A stretch of DNA of 16,851 bases. Source: an uncultured Bacteroidota bacterium. GTDB taxonomy: Bacteria > Bacteroidota > Bacteroidia > Chitinophagales > Chitinophagaceae. Under the pieces are notes generated by a model. The model worked only from the letters and a program-made list of their open reading frames with translations, made no database searches and had not been told where the DNA came from. Made by a program: the position numbers and the translations under genes. Below, piece after piece: positions 1-8,551 of this stretch. Numbering within the stretch: position 1 is the stretch's first letter; the number at the start of each line of letters is the position of its first letter. The stretch lies in assembly GCA_903913355.1 (NCBI GenBank), contig CAIWKU010000479.1, positions 1 to 16,851 of the forward strand. The letters are read 5' to 3'.

Positions 1-34
1 AAGAAGAGAAAGAAAACAAATAAATCTTTACAAT

Positions 35-373
35 ATGGAAAAAACAGAAAATTTGTCCGCAGAACCCATGAAATGGTATCATTACGTTGCATCTTTTTTT
101 GCAGGGGCATTTATTACCAATGTGGTACCACATTTTGTTAATGGAATTTCGGGAAATGCATTTCCGACCCCTTTTGCTGACCCTCCAGGCAAAGGCCTTT
201 CATCCCCTTTAACGAATGTTTTATGGGCGCTATTTAATTTGGTTATAGGCTATTTACTTTTCAGGGTGAGTAAGATCAATGCTAAAACTAAATTAGGATT
301 GTTCCTGTTTTTCTTAGGGATTTTACTGATTAGTATTATGGGTAGTATTTCATTTATGGATAAAGCAAAATGA
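35..373 (+). CDS. Small conserved membrane protein of unknown function
   Basis: A 112-residue protein with a short polar N-terminus and two to three hydrophobic stretches: about residues 14-33, 60-78 and 86-106. A Pro/Gly-rich loop (about residues 40-58, with FPTPFADPPGKGLSSP) separates the first two. The pattern WYHYVASFFAGAFITNVVPHF followed by that loop resembles a family of small uncharacterised inner-membrane proteins known from many bacteria, to which I can assign no function. The stop codon is 4 bases before the ATG of the aldo/keto reductase, so the two are probably co-transcribed and perhaps translationally coupled. The leader is A/T-rich without a Shine-Dalgarno sequence, as usual in Bacteroidota. 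Coding status is supported by the complete frame, the membrane-protein composition and the tight spacing. Confidence 0.8.
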   Translation: MEKTENLSAEPMKWYHYVASFFAGAFITNVVPHFVNGISGNAFPTPFADPPGKGLSSPLTNVLWALFNLVIGYLLFRVSKINAKTKLGLFLFFLGILLISIMGSISFMDKAK

Positions 374-377
374 GCAA

Positions 378-1349
378 ATGAAAAAACGAATACTAGGGGC
401 AGGATTTGAAGTTTCCGCATTAGGTTTTGGCTGTATGGGTATGAACTATCATCGTGGAGTTGTTCCTGACAAAAAACTGATGATTTCACTACTGCACAAA
501 GCAGTGGATTGTGGTGTAACCTTGTTTGATACTGCCGAAATTTATGGACCCTATAGTAATGAGGAATTAGTGGGTGAAGGGCTTTCCGGGTTTTATGACA
601 AAATAGCTATCTGTACAAAATTCGGTTTCGATATTCAAAATGGAAAAGGAGTAGGTCTCAATAGCCGGCCAGAGCAAATCCGAACGTCTGTAGAACTATC
701 ACTTCGTCGGCTAAAAATAGATACCATTGATCTGTTGTACCAACATCGTATTGATCCAAAAGTACCTATTGAAGAGGTAGCCGGAACTGTGAAAGACCTG
801 ATCAAGGAAGGTAAAGTAAAATATTTTGGTCTTTGCGAAGTAAATGCAGATACCATTCGCCGTGCGCATGACGTGCAGGCTATTACGGCTATTCAAAGTG
901 AATATTCATTGATGTGGCAGGAACCTGAAATAGAAATATTTCCAGTACTGGAAGAACTAGGCATCGGATTTGTGCCTTATAGCCCGGTGGGTAGGGCCTA
1001 TCTTACCGGTGCCATCAACGAGAAAACGGAGTTTTTTGCACCCAATGATAATCGTGTTGGACTTCCCCGTTTTACACCGGAGAACATTAAAAAAAACCAG
1101 GTATTGGTGAAGACCCTTATTGATTTTGGCAACCATAACGGTCTAACACCCCCTCAAGTAGCACTTGGATGGTTACTTGCTCAAAAGCCCTGGATTGTTC
1201 CGATTCCGGGTACAACCCAAGAAGCGCATTTACTTGAAAACCTTTCTTCTGCCGATGTGGAAATTGAGCAGGAAGAATGGAATAAATTAGGGCAAGCGGT
1301 TTCAAAAATTACTATACAAGGTGACAGATATCCAACTGAACAGAAATAG
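378..1349 (+). CDS. Aldo/keto reductase
   Basis: A 323-residue cytosolic NAD(P)H-dependent oxidoreductase of the aldo/keto reductase superfamily, expected to reduce aldehydes or ketones; the substrate is unknown. The (beta/alpha)8-barrel signature is clear: GFGCMGM near residues 16-22, then the catalytic tetrad Asp51 and Tyr56 (DTAEIYGP), Lys81 (CTKFGF) and His123 (YQHRIDP). The cofactor-binding end is also present, with PYSPVGRAYLTG and WIVPIPGTTQEAHLLEN near residues 270-290. Length and the GCMGM start are typical of the AKR11/AKR13-like group often annotated as general stress or auxin-induced-type reductases. It starts 4 bases after the small membrane protein. No terminator follows directly; about 100 non-coding bases separate it from the next gene. 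Confidence 0.95.
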   Translation: MKKRILGAGFEVSALGFGCMGMNYHRGVVPDKKLMISLLHKAVDCGVTLFDTAEIYGPYSNEELVGEGLSGFYDKIAICTKFGFDIQNGKGVGLNSRPEQIRTSVELSLRRLKIDTIDLLYQHRIDPKVPIEEVAGTVKDLIKEGKVKYFGLCEVNADTIRRAHDVQAITAIQSEYSLMWQEPEIEIFPVLEELGIGFVPYSPVGRAYLTGAINEKTEFFAPNDNRVGLPRFTPENIKKNQVLVKTLIDFGNHNGLTPPQVALGWLLAQKPWIVPIPGTTQEAHLLENLSSADVEIEQEEWNKLGQAVSKITIQGDRYPTEQK

Positions 1350-1452
1350 AAATCAGCCATTCAACAATTAAACCATTAGACAAAATCATCATTTATAAAA
1401 AAATCGAACTATTTACGACTTCCTTTACAAATTAATTTCTAATATTTTTCTT

Positions 1453-1845
1453 ATGATTGAACAAACTGAAATGTTGGTAACCACCTGGCATTATCATCCC
1501 CCTGCATTACCTGTAACCAAGGATGCTTCCATAAAATCGTTTACCAATTTCGATGTGATGCGCAAAAGAGCTTCTACCAAAAAGGGGATTGCCTGTAGAT
1601 TTACCTGTCAGTTTACCATTAATGAGGAGCTGGTATTGGAGTATGTAGGAGAAAATTCTTATGTGATTGATTTGGAAGATGTGATTGATCGGCAGGAATT
1701 ATTAAAAATGATTCGTTTTGCTTATACGCAATTCAGTGATAAATTTAATTTTAGAAAATTAGGAACTGTTCTGGCAGATAAAACCCTTAGTCCATTGAAT
1801 GAATCTATTATAGAAATAGATACGATTTTGCCTTTACTAGTATAA
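1453..1845 (+). CDS. Hypothetical protein, 130 residues
   Basis: I do not recognise this protein. It has no signal peptide or membrane segment, so it is probably cytosolic. The predicted order is a polar N-terminus with a TFTNFDVMRKR-like start, a beta-rich middle (about residues 45-75), and a C-terminal half with one long helix (LEDVIDRQELLKMIRFAYTQ) and a final hydrophobic strand ending in LPLLV. The beta-sheet-then-helix order is loosely like SecB-type chaperone folds, but I see no diagnostic motif and do not assign it. It lies between the aldo/keto reductase and the short-chain dehydrogenase, same strand, with 100 and 63 bases of A/T-rich spacer. Amino-acid composition looks like a real protein. 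Confidence 0.7.
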   Translation: MIEQTEMLVTTWHYHPPALPVTKDASIKSFTNFDVMRKRASTKKGIACRFTCQFTINEELVLEYVGENSYVIDLEDVIDRQELLKMIRFAYTQFSDKFNFRKLGTVLADKTLSPLNESIIEIDTILPLLV

Positions 1846-1908
1846 AATCAATAGTTATTCTACCACCTGTTTCAATGATAACCCATACTTTCACATCAAA
1901 TAATATTC

Positions 1909-2634
1909 ATGCAACTAGCAAATAATAAAATCCTGATTACCGGTGGTGCCAGTGGAATTGGATTAGGACTAACCGAAAGATTTATTAAGGAAGGCAATAC
2001 CGTAATCGTATGCGGTAGAAGGCAATCGGCATTACAAGAAGTTTCCGATAAGTTTCCCTCTGTTATCACCAAAGTTTGTGATCTTTCTGTTGAAGCTGAA
2101 AGAGTAGCACTTTATCATTGGGTGGCAGAAAACCATCCTGATTTATCGGTATTGGTAAATAATGCAGGTATTCAGCAATGGATGGCCCTTACTGATGATA
2201 ATTTCTTTCAACGAGCCAAAGAAGAGATTGCAACCAATATTGAAGCCCCGGTACACTTAACCTCACTGTTTGTTACACTCCCTTCACTGACAACCATTCT
2301 GAATGTAACATCCGGTTTATCTTTTGTGCCTTTAACGAAAGCACCTGTATATGGTGCTACCAAATCATTTTTCCATTCTTTTACGCTGGCTTCCAGGCAT
2401 TTGCTGAAATCGAAAAATATTGAAGTGATTGAGCTGATACCACCGGCACTCAATACCGATTTGGGTGGTAAAGGTTTGCATGATACGGCTCCTCCAGTTA
2501 GTGATTTTATTGAATCGGTATTTCAACAATTAGCTGAGGGCCAAACTGAAATTACTTTTGGCTTCAGTACCGCTATGGCAAAAGCCAATCCCGAAGAGAT
2601 CAAAATGGCGTTTAACAGATTGAATCCAAGTTAA
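1909..2634 (+). CDS. Short-chain dehydrogenase/reductase, DltE-like
   Basis: A 241-residue classical SDR with a Rossmann fold. It shows the cofactor motif TGGASGIG (residues 11-18), NNAG at 84-87, the catalytic Ser135 (NVTSG), Tyr148 and Lys152 (YGATK). CGRR at residues 35-38, after the second strand, favours NADP(H). The start MQLANNKILITGGASGIG fits the subgroup named DltE (COG3967), where members begin almost exactly like this, so the ATG at 1909 is well supported. The DltE name comes from D-alanylation operons of Gram-positive bacteria. A Gram-negative Bacteroidota has no teichoic acids, and no dlt genes are nearby, so the real substrate is unknown. The PPALNTDLGGKG segment is the substrate loop. 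Confidence 0.93.
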   Translation: MQLANNKILITGGASGIGLGLTERFIKEGNTVIVCGRRQSALQEVSDKFPSVITKVCDLSVEAERVALYHWVAENHPDLSVLVNNAGIQQWMALTDDNFFQRAKEEIATNIEAPVHLTSLFVTLPSLTTILNVTSGLSFVPLTKAPVYGATKSFFHSFTLASRHLLKSKNIEVIELIPPALNTDLGGKGLHDTAPPVSDFIESVFQQLAEGQTEITFGFSTAMAKANPEEIKMAFNRLNPS

Positions 2635-2782
2635 CATAAGGGAGACTTTACGATTTGTTTTTAGTTTAGAGGGCGCCACTATTGGCTAACTGACTGCTAC
2701 TCATAACTGAATGGTACAGTATCTTTTTTATCCTAACAGTTTGTATATTTAGCTTCCAATATTAACCATACAAGTCCTATAC

Positions 2783-4330
2783 ATGAAAAAAACGCTGTTG
2801 ATTGTATCCGTTTTAGCAAATACATGTTTACTGAATGCCCAGAAGATAGTATCAGATACTGCCCCACTGGCTATGAAAATGGGAAACACGGTTGATGACA
2901 AAAATCCTTCGTTTAAAAATGAGCTTTTACTGGAAACCAAAACTGAATCAAAGGGAGAGGTAACGGTAAAGGGTGTGAGGGTTCCCTATAAAGTAAGTTC
3001 AGGAACTATTCCTGTTTGGGATGAGAATGGAAAACCGATTGCCGGTGTTTTCTATGTGTATTATGAAAGATCTGATGTTAGCAACCGTAATGAACGCCCA
3101 TTGGTCATCTCCTTTAATGGTGGTCCGGGTACTGCGAGTGTATGGATGCATTTGGGATATACCAGCCCGAGGAAATTGAAAATAGATGAAGAAGGCTATC
3201 CTGTTCAACCCTATGGATTTGAAGACAACCCGAATTCAATTATTGATGCCGCGGATATTGTTTATATAGATCCGGTAAACACAGGTTTCTCCAGAATACT
3301 GGATAAAGCGACCCCCACCTCCAAATTCTTTGGTGTAAATGCTGATATCAAATATCTGGCAGACTGGATCACTACTTTTGTATCACGCAATAAACGCTGG
3401 GCTTCTCCTAAATTTCTGATTGGCGAAAGTTATGGAACTACACGTGTATCGGGCCTTTCATTGGAATTACAAAACAGACATTGGATGTACCTCAATGGTG
3501 TGATATTAGTTTCCCCCACCGATCTCGGTATTAAAAGAGAAGGACCAGTTAGTGCTGCATTACGGGTTCCATATTTTGCTGCTACTGCCTGGTATCATAA
3601 AAAACTTCCTGCTGATTTGCAATCAAAAGACCTGACTGCCTATCTGCCCGAAGTAGAGGCTTTTACTGTCAATGAATTATTACCTGCTATTACACAGGGT
3701 GGCGCTATCAATAGCGATAGAAAAAAAGAAATCATTAAAAAACTTTCCCGCTATATTGGTATTGGTGAAAAAGAAGTGACTCAGTATAGTCTCGAGATTC
3801 CATTCGATTATTTCTGGAAAGAACTGTTACGCGAACAGGGAAAAACTGTTGGCAGATTAGATTCGCGATATATTGGTATCGACAAGATTGATGCAGGTGA
3901 TGGCCCGGACTATAATGCCGAATTAACTTCCTGGGAGCATTCATTTACACCAGCCATTAATATGTACTTACGGGATGAGCTGGGTTATAAAACTGATCTT
4001 GAGTATTATATATTCGGCCCCACCCATCCCTGGGATAATACCAATAACCATGCAGGAGATGATTTGCGCCAGGCCATGATGCAAAACCCTTTCCTGCATC
4101 TCTTGGTTCAATCAGGCTATTATGACGGGGCCTGTGATTATTTCAATGCCAAATACAATATGTGGCAGATGGATCCATCAGGAAAGATTCAGGACAGGAT
4201 GACCTGGGAAGGCTACCGAAGCGGGCATATGATGTACCTGCGTAAAGAAGACCTCTCTAAAAGCAATGATAACTTACGAGCATTTATCAAAAAGTCGATT
4301 CCAAAATTTGGAACGCCTGCTAAGTTTTAA
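2783..4330 (+). CDS. Secreted serine carboxypeptidase-like protein (peptidase S10)
   Basis: A 515-residue exported alpha/beta-hydrolase of peptidase family S10. The N-terminus is a signal peptide (hydrophobic to about residue 19, cut expected at NA|QK). The oxyanion motif FNGGPGTASVW lies near residues 110-120, and the nucleophile is Ser216 in GESYG. The acid is likely Asp448 (GYYDGACDYF) and the base His482 (SGHMMYLR). These are spread along the chain in the usual S10 order, and the length is normal for the bacterial branch. Expected role: removing C-terminal residues from peptides in the periplasm or outside. Upstream, TATATTTA at 2744-2751 is a plausible -7 box with a leader of about 25 bases, but I see no good -33 partner. 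A strong two-way terminator follows at 4362-4392. Confidence 0.95.
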   Translation: MKKTLLIVSVLANTCLLNAQKIVSDTAPLAMKMGNTVDDKNPSFKNELLLETKTESKGEVTVKGVRVPYKVSSGTIPVWDENGKPIAGVFYVYYERSDVSNRNERPLVISFNGGPGTASVWMHLGYTSPRKLKIDEEGYPVQPYGFEDNPNSIIDAADIVYIDPVNTGFSRILDKATPTSKFFGVNADIKYLADWITTFVSRNKRWASPKFLIGESYGTTRVSGLSLELQNRHWMYLNGVILVSPTDLGIKREGPVSAALRVPYFAATAWYHKKLPADLQSKDLTAYLPEVEAFTVNELLPAITQGGAINSDRKKEIIKKLSRYIGIGEKEVTQYSLEIPFDYFWKELLREQGKTVGRLDSRYIGIDKIDAGDGPDYNAELTSWEHSFTPAINMYLRDELGYKTDLEYYIFGPTHPWDNTNNHAGDDLRQAMMQNPFLHLLVQSGYYDGACDYFNAKYNMWQMDPSGKIQDRMTWEGYRSGHMMYLRKEDLSKSNDNLRAFIKKSIPKFGTPAKF

Positions 4331-4354
4331 TGGATTATCTATATTAAAGTATCG

Positions 4355-4398
4355 AAAAACTATTAGCCCTTGTAACTATTACAGGGGCTAATCTTTTT
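4355..4398. terminator. Bidirectional intrinsic terminator
   Basis: A 14-base-pair stem (4362-4375 pairing with 4379-4392, one G-U pair, loop CTA) is followed by TTTTT at 4394-4398. On the other strand it is followed by TTTTT from the A run at 4355-4359. It sits between the convergent S10 peptidase and BNR genes and can stop both transcripts. Its right arm contains the stop codon of the BNR gene at 4388-4390. Confidence 0.9.
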
Positions 4399-7300
4399 GT
4401 CCGATATACTCCCAGTTTTGATTTCTCAGTGCTATATTAAACGAACGGATCGGGTTTTGTAATAGCCCTTCCATTTGCGCTTTATATACCAGCCACTCTT
4501 TATGCAATTCTGCAAAACGTAAACGTTCGCCCTGCGTTACGGTTGGAAAACTGGTTCCATCTAATTCACCCTTTACAAATATCAGGTTAGCACTGAGTTT
4601 GTTTTCGAAATTGATTACATCATCATTGGATTGCGATTTGGGCTGTATCAATTTTTCTTCCCATTCCTGGATACTTTTCTTGATTGTATCCGCCTGTTTT
4701 ATCAAGGATTTCATAGAATCTATATTGGCAGCCCTTTCCGTAAATTGTTGCAATTGCTCAGAAATTTTTCGCATTTTCACTACAGATACATGGATATCTG
4801 TAACATCATCTGAAATAGCTTTTGACAAACTATCCTGCGATGCATATTCTGCAATATTTACCTGTAGTCTTGGGTCGGGAAGTAATTCAAAATTACTTGT
4901 ATAAGATTTATCATTCACCGTCAACTTTACCTGGTAAGTGCCGGGTATTACTTTTCTGCCACTATTACTTCCTTCAATAAATACATTGGCAATAGAGGGC
5001 ATATCCGGATAATGCAGGTCCCATACAAAACGATTGAGCCCCGTTCTGATTTCTATTTTCGGATCGCTGTCACTACTATTATTACTGGTGGTTGTTTTTG
5101 GCTTTTCTGCATAAAATTTCCTGATCGATTGTCCCTTTGCATCCAGTATCTCCAATGTCAGATTTTTAGCAGAGTCTTTATTCTGCAAATGGAAATAGAT
5201 GACTGCCCCTGTTGCCGGATTAGCCTGTATGGTATTTAGTTTGGCTATATCCTCATCTTTATTCCATTGCGCGTCCAGTATACTGCCGCCGGAAACTCTG
5301 TATACATTTTTAACAGGTAGCAATTCTGCAAAGCTGGTAAACGCCGAGGCTTTTTTACGTACTGGTGTCAGATCATCCAATACCCAGAATGCCCTACCCT
5401 GTGTAGCCGCCAATAAATGATTCTCATGCAATTTTAAATCCGTAACGGGTGTTATCGGTAAATTTAATTGCAGAGATTTCCATAGCTGTCCCCCATTATA
5501 TGATATATAAAAACCTGTCTCAGTACCACAATATAAAAGACCTTTTACCTCATTATCTTCTCTTACCACTCTTGCATAAGCGCCATAAGGTATTCCATCA
5601 GTGATCTTTGTCCATGTTTTACCATAATCGGTTGTTTTAAAGATCAAAGGAGTGAAATCGTTGAATTTATATTTATTCACTGCTATATAAGCCGTGGCCT
5701 TATCGAATGGGGATACTTCAATTGCATTGATCAGGGTGCCTTTGGCAGCTTCAGGGGTTATGTTTGTCCAGTTTTTACCACCATCCATAGTTAGCGAAAC
5801 CACCCCATCATCACTACCTGTATAAATCACTCCTTTTTCATGAGGCGATTCTTTGATATAGGTAAGGGTACAATAATTTTCTCCTCCCGCACCTTCATTG
5901 GTATAAGGGGTGCCGCTGGTTCCCATACGGGCAGTATCATGTGTTGTCAGATCTGGTGAAACCGCTTTCCAGGACTTACCCATATCGGATGTTTTAAACA
6001 AAACATTTCCTCCGTGGTAAAATACACCGGGTTCATGCATGGAATAAATAATCGGGGCATTCCAGTTAAACCGGTATTGCATATTCTTGGGTTGGAGCGA
6101 TTGGTATTGCACCGGAATTTCCATGATACCGGTTCCTTCTTTCAATTTGGTATCCTGTACTTCTATCGTACCCTGGTAACTTCCGCCCATTACATAGCGT
6201 GGGTCATCTGGATTAAAAGCCAGAAAAGCAGACTCACCACCTGCGCTATAATCCCAATCACGATCTGTTACCTGGTAACCAGAAATATTCTGACTGGCAA
6301 TCTGAACAGAGCTATTATCCTGCTGGCCGCCATATACTTTATAAGGAAACTGGTTATCTGCATTAACCCGATAAAACTGAGCAGTGGGTTGGTTGTTTTG
6401 TGTTGACCATACTTTCCCCCCATTGAAACTGATGGCTGCACCTCCATCATTGGCAATAATCATATTCTGGTTATTGGTGGTACTGATCCATAATTGGTGA
6501 TAGTCGCCATGTGTACCAGAAATATATTCCCAGGTTTTGCCACCATCTTTTGATTTTAAACCCGGTGAGTTCAATACATATACGATATCCTCATTTTTTG
6601 TATCGGCAATTACTTTGATATAATACCATGCACGTTGTACCAGTCGGTGATCTTTGCTAATTCTTGTCCAATGCTTTGCCCCGTCTTCAGAAACAAATAG
6701 TCCGCCTTGCTCTTTCTGAGAATCGCTTTCTATTAATGCAAATACTTTATTGGGATTGGCGGGAGAAACTGCAATACTCATCTTACCCAATTCTTTTGGT
6801 AAACCTTCCTGTATTTTTTGCCAGGTTTCGCCAGCATCTTCTGATTTATATAAACCGCTTCCTTTACCACCACTATGCATTTCCCAGGGTAGTCTCCGAT
6901 AATCCCACATAGACGCATATAAAATACGCGGATTGGTAAGGTCCATACTCAGGTCAGCACATCCGGTGTTCTCGTCTACAAATAAAACCTTGTTCCAGTT
7001 TTTCCCACCATCTGCCGATTTATAAATACCCCTATCTGGTGAAGGGCCGTGAATAGCCCCTTGTGCAGCTACATATACAATATCAGGATTTTTGGGATCG
7101 ATGCGAATGGTGGCAATCTGACGGGTCAGATCCAAGCCCAGGTGTTTCCAGGTTTTTCCGGCATCTGTAGATTTATATACGCCATCTCCATAGCTTGACA
7201 TAACACCCCTGGGTGCATGTTCGCCCATACCTACATACACAATATTGGGATCAGCATCAGCCACAGCCACTGCACCTACTGAGCCTGTGGCAAAATAACC

Positions 7301-7588
7301 ATCTGAAATATTTTTCCAGGTTTGTCCGGCATCTTCTGTTTTCCATACACCTCCCCCGGTAGATCCCATATAATAGACCATCGGGTTAGCCGCAACGCCA
7401 CAGGCAGCCACCGATCTTCCGCCCCGGGAAGGCCCCAGGTTACGCCAGAATACAGGTTTATAATAACTGGTATCATTGATAACGGGCACTATCACTGGTA
7501 CAGGTGCGGGTGCGGGTTTCTTTTTTTGGGCCAGCAAACTATATGGCAAAATAAAAATGATACAGAGAGATAAAATTCTGGACAGCAT
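4388..7588 (-). CDS. Secreted Asp-box (BNR/VPS10-like) beta-propeller protein
   Basis: A 1066-residue exported protein. The signal peptide ends near residue 20 (SLLA|QKKK), followed by a Pro/Ala/Val linker. Residues about 45-740 carry about eleven Asp-box-like repeats of the form SxDxGxxW, for example near 84-91, 140-147, 191-198, 249-256, 300-307, 346-353, 388-394, 533-540, 600-607, 652-659 and 697-703. This is the fold of sortilin/VPS10-type and sialidase-like beta-propellers. The remainder (about 745-1066) has a beta-rich part (GTYQVKLTVNDKSY) and then a helical, Lys/Gln/Glu-rich tail. Such proteins are common in Bacteroidota and often annotated as glycosyl hydrolase, but I see no catalytic glycosidase residues. 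A binding role or an unknown enzymatic role at the cell surface is as likely. It has no C-terminal sorting domain that I recognise. Confidence 0.92.
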   Translation of the reverse strand: MLSRILSLCIIFILPYSLLAQKKKPAPAPVPVIVPVINDTSYYKPVFWRNLGPSRGGRSVAACGVAANPMVYYMGSTGGGVWKTEDAGQTWKNISDGYFATGSVGAVAVADADPNIVYVGMGEHAPRGVMSSYGDGVYKSTDAGKTWKHLGLDLTRQIATIRIDPKNPDIVYVAAQGAIHGPSPDRGIYKSADGGKNWNKVLFVDENTGCADLSMDLTNPRILYASMWDYRRLPWEMHSGGKGSGLYKSEDAGETWQKIQEGLPKELGKMSIAVSPANPNKVFALIESDSQKEQGGLFVSEDGAKHWTRISKDHRLVQRAWYYIKVIADTKNEDIVYVLNSPGLKSKDGGKTWEYISGTHGDYHQLWISTTNNQNMIIANDGGAAISFNGGKVWSTQNNQPTAQFYRVNADNQFPYKVYGGQQDNSSVQIASQNISGYQVTDRDWDYSAGGESAFLAFNPDDPRYVMGGSYQGTIEVQDTKLKEGTGIMEIPVQYQSLQPKNMQYRFNWNAPIIYSMHEPGVFYHGGNVLFKTSDMGKSWKAVSPDLTTHDTARMGTSGTPYTNEGAGGENYCTLTYIKESPHEKGVIYTGSDDGVVSLTMDGGKNWTNITPEAAKGTLINAIEVSPFDKATAYIAVNKYKFNDFTPLIFKTTDYGKTWTKITDGIPYGAYARVVREDNEVKGLLYCGTETGFYISYNGGQLWKSLQLNLPITPVTDLKLHENHLLAATQGRAFWVLDDLTPVRKKASAFTSFAELLPVKNVYRVSGGSILDAQWNKDEDIAKLNTIQANPATGAVIYFHLQNKDSAKNLTLEILDAKGQSIRKFYAEKPKTTTSNNSSDSDPKIEIRTGLNRFVWDLHYPDMPSIANVFIEGSNSGRKVIPGTYQVKLTVNDKSYTSNFELLPDPRLQVNIAEYASQDSLSKAISDDVTDIHVSVVKMRKISEQLQQFTERAANIDSMKSLIKQADTIKKSIQEWEEKLIQPKSQSNDDVINFENKLSANLIFVKGELDGTSFPTVTQGERLRFAELHKEWLVYKAQMEGLLQNPIRSFNIALRNQNWEYIGQKD

Positions 7589-7624
7589 TTGATGTGTTTT
7601 GATGATAGAATAGGTCCCTAATAT

Positions 7625-7634
7625 AAATCGATTT
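7625..7634. promoter_or_regulatory. Palindrome AAATCGATTT, copy 1
   Basis: A perfect 10-base palindrome about 37 bases upstream of the BNR gene start, near where its promoter is expected. An identical copy lies at 7735-7744. It could be an operator; its binding protein is unknown. Confidence 0.3.
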
Positions 7635-7734
7635 TTTGGGGAATGGAAAGACTGGACAGAACTAAGGAGAATTTATTTTCAAAAAACGAATGAATACAAT
7701 GCTAAGTTACATTCCTGTATTTTATATACTACGC

Positions 7735-7744
7735 AAATCGATTT
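7735..7744. promoter_or_regulatory. Palindrome AAATCGATTT, copy 2
   Basis: The second exact copy, 110 bases from the first centre to centre, in the same divergent gap and about 180 bases before the MFS start. Spacing and repetition suggest a binding site, but no experiment or known motif supports it here. Confidence 0.3.
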
Positions 7745-7926
7745 ACTAAAATCCTGCTATTTATATCACTCAGCTCAAAGCTTAGTCTATGTAATGGAAT
7801 CTCTCGCACTCACAATAAAAAATGCTGGTATCGGTCAGGTGTAGGAACCTATTAAATCCGAGAAAAATTAAATACCTATATTGTCGTTTTATTCATAGTC
7901 AACAGAAAGGAAATAAACGATTGCAT

Positions 7927-8520
7927 ATGAATTTTTCAAAAATCAATAGGATATTACTGATTGCCTCTGGATTATGGTTTTTTGGAGAAGGTTTATTTGG
8001 GCCCTTATTTGCTGTGTTTACAGAAAAAATAGGAGGTGATATACTGGATGTAACCTGGGCCTGGTCGATCTATTCTGTTTCATTGGGGCTTTTATACTTT
8101 CTAACCGGTAAACTCATTAACAGATCAAAGTATAAAGAAGAAGTAATGGTTTTTGGCTATTTGCTCAATACGCTATTTACTTTCTCTTATATTTTTGTAC
8201 ATAACAGTACTGAATTATTTATTGTTCAGATTGGACTGGCGATTGCTGAATCATTAAGTACTCCGACTTGGGATTCTATTTTTGCCAAAAATATGGATGA
8301 CCCGGGGGATACACAGTTATGGGGTATTGCCGGAGGACAGGCTCATTTTTTCTCCGGGATTGCCATTGCTATTGGGGGATTGATTACTTATTATATTTCA
8401 TTCAATGCCCTTTTTATTATCATGGGTATTATACAGGCAACAGCAACTATTATGCAATCAAGGATATTATTTTTGAAAAAAGATAATCCAAAAAATGAGA
8501 TTCAAGAATCTGATAACTAA
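7927..8520 (+). CDS. Half-size MFS-type membrane protein
   Basis: A 197-residue integral membrane protein with about six transmembrane helices. The first (LIASGLWFFGEGLFGPLFAVF) and the loop after helix 2 (TGKLINRSKYKEE, resembling the MFS loop motif GxLxDRxxRR) indicate a major facilitator superfamily N-terminal half. Full MFS carriers have 12 helices; this one ends after six, in a polar tail (KKDNPKNEIQESDN). The stop is followed by only 31 bases before a gene on the other strand, so no second half is present. The frame is open back to 7822, but those 35 residues are basic and polar, so I chose the ATG at 7927, which gives a normal MNFSKINRILLIASG start. It may work as a homodimer or be a remnant. 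The substrate is unknown. Confidence 0.82.
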   Translation: MNFSKINRILLIASGLWFFGEGLFGPLFAVFTEKIGGDILDVTWAWSIYSVSLGLLYFLTGKLINRSKYKEEVMVFGYLLNTLFTFSYIFVHNSTELFIVQIGLAIAESLSTPTWDSIFAKNMDDPGDTQLWGIAGGQAHFFSGIAIAIGGLITYYISFNALFIIMGIIQATATIMQSRILFLKKDNPKNEIQESDN

Positions 8521-8551
8521 GGGTTCAGCATAGTTTCCCATTTTAAATAGA

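Larger units (their letters stand above)
7589..7926. other. Divergent intergenic region of 338 bases
   Basis: This gap lies between the BNR gene (leftward) and the MFS gene (rightward), so it should hold both promoters. It contains two copies of the 10-base palindrome AAATCGATTT. An open frame extends the MFS protein upstream to 7822, but its residues are charged and unlike a membrane protein. I see no RNA gene or terminator. Confidence 0.6.

Noticed and set aside
2705..2719. ACTG-N7-CAGT before the S10 gene, similar to the norC operator
   Set aside because: Spacing differs by one base from the norC site, which breaks the dyad symmetry register; not counted as the same motif.
4599..6912. Open frames on the plus strand inside the BNR gene
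   Set aside because: They are shadows of a long, well-supported gene and encode no recognisable domain.
7822..7926. N-terminal extension of the MFS frame by 35 residues
   Set aside because: The residues are basic and polar and do not fit before the first membrane helix; MNFSKINRILL at 7927 is a typical start.
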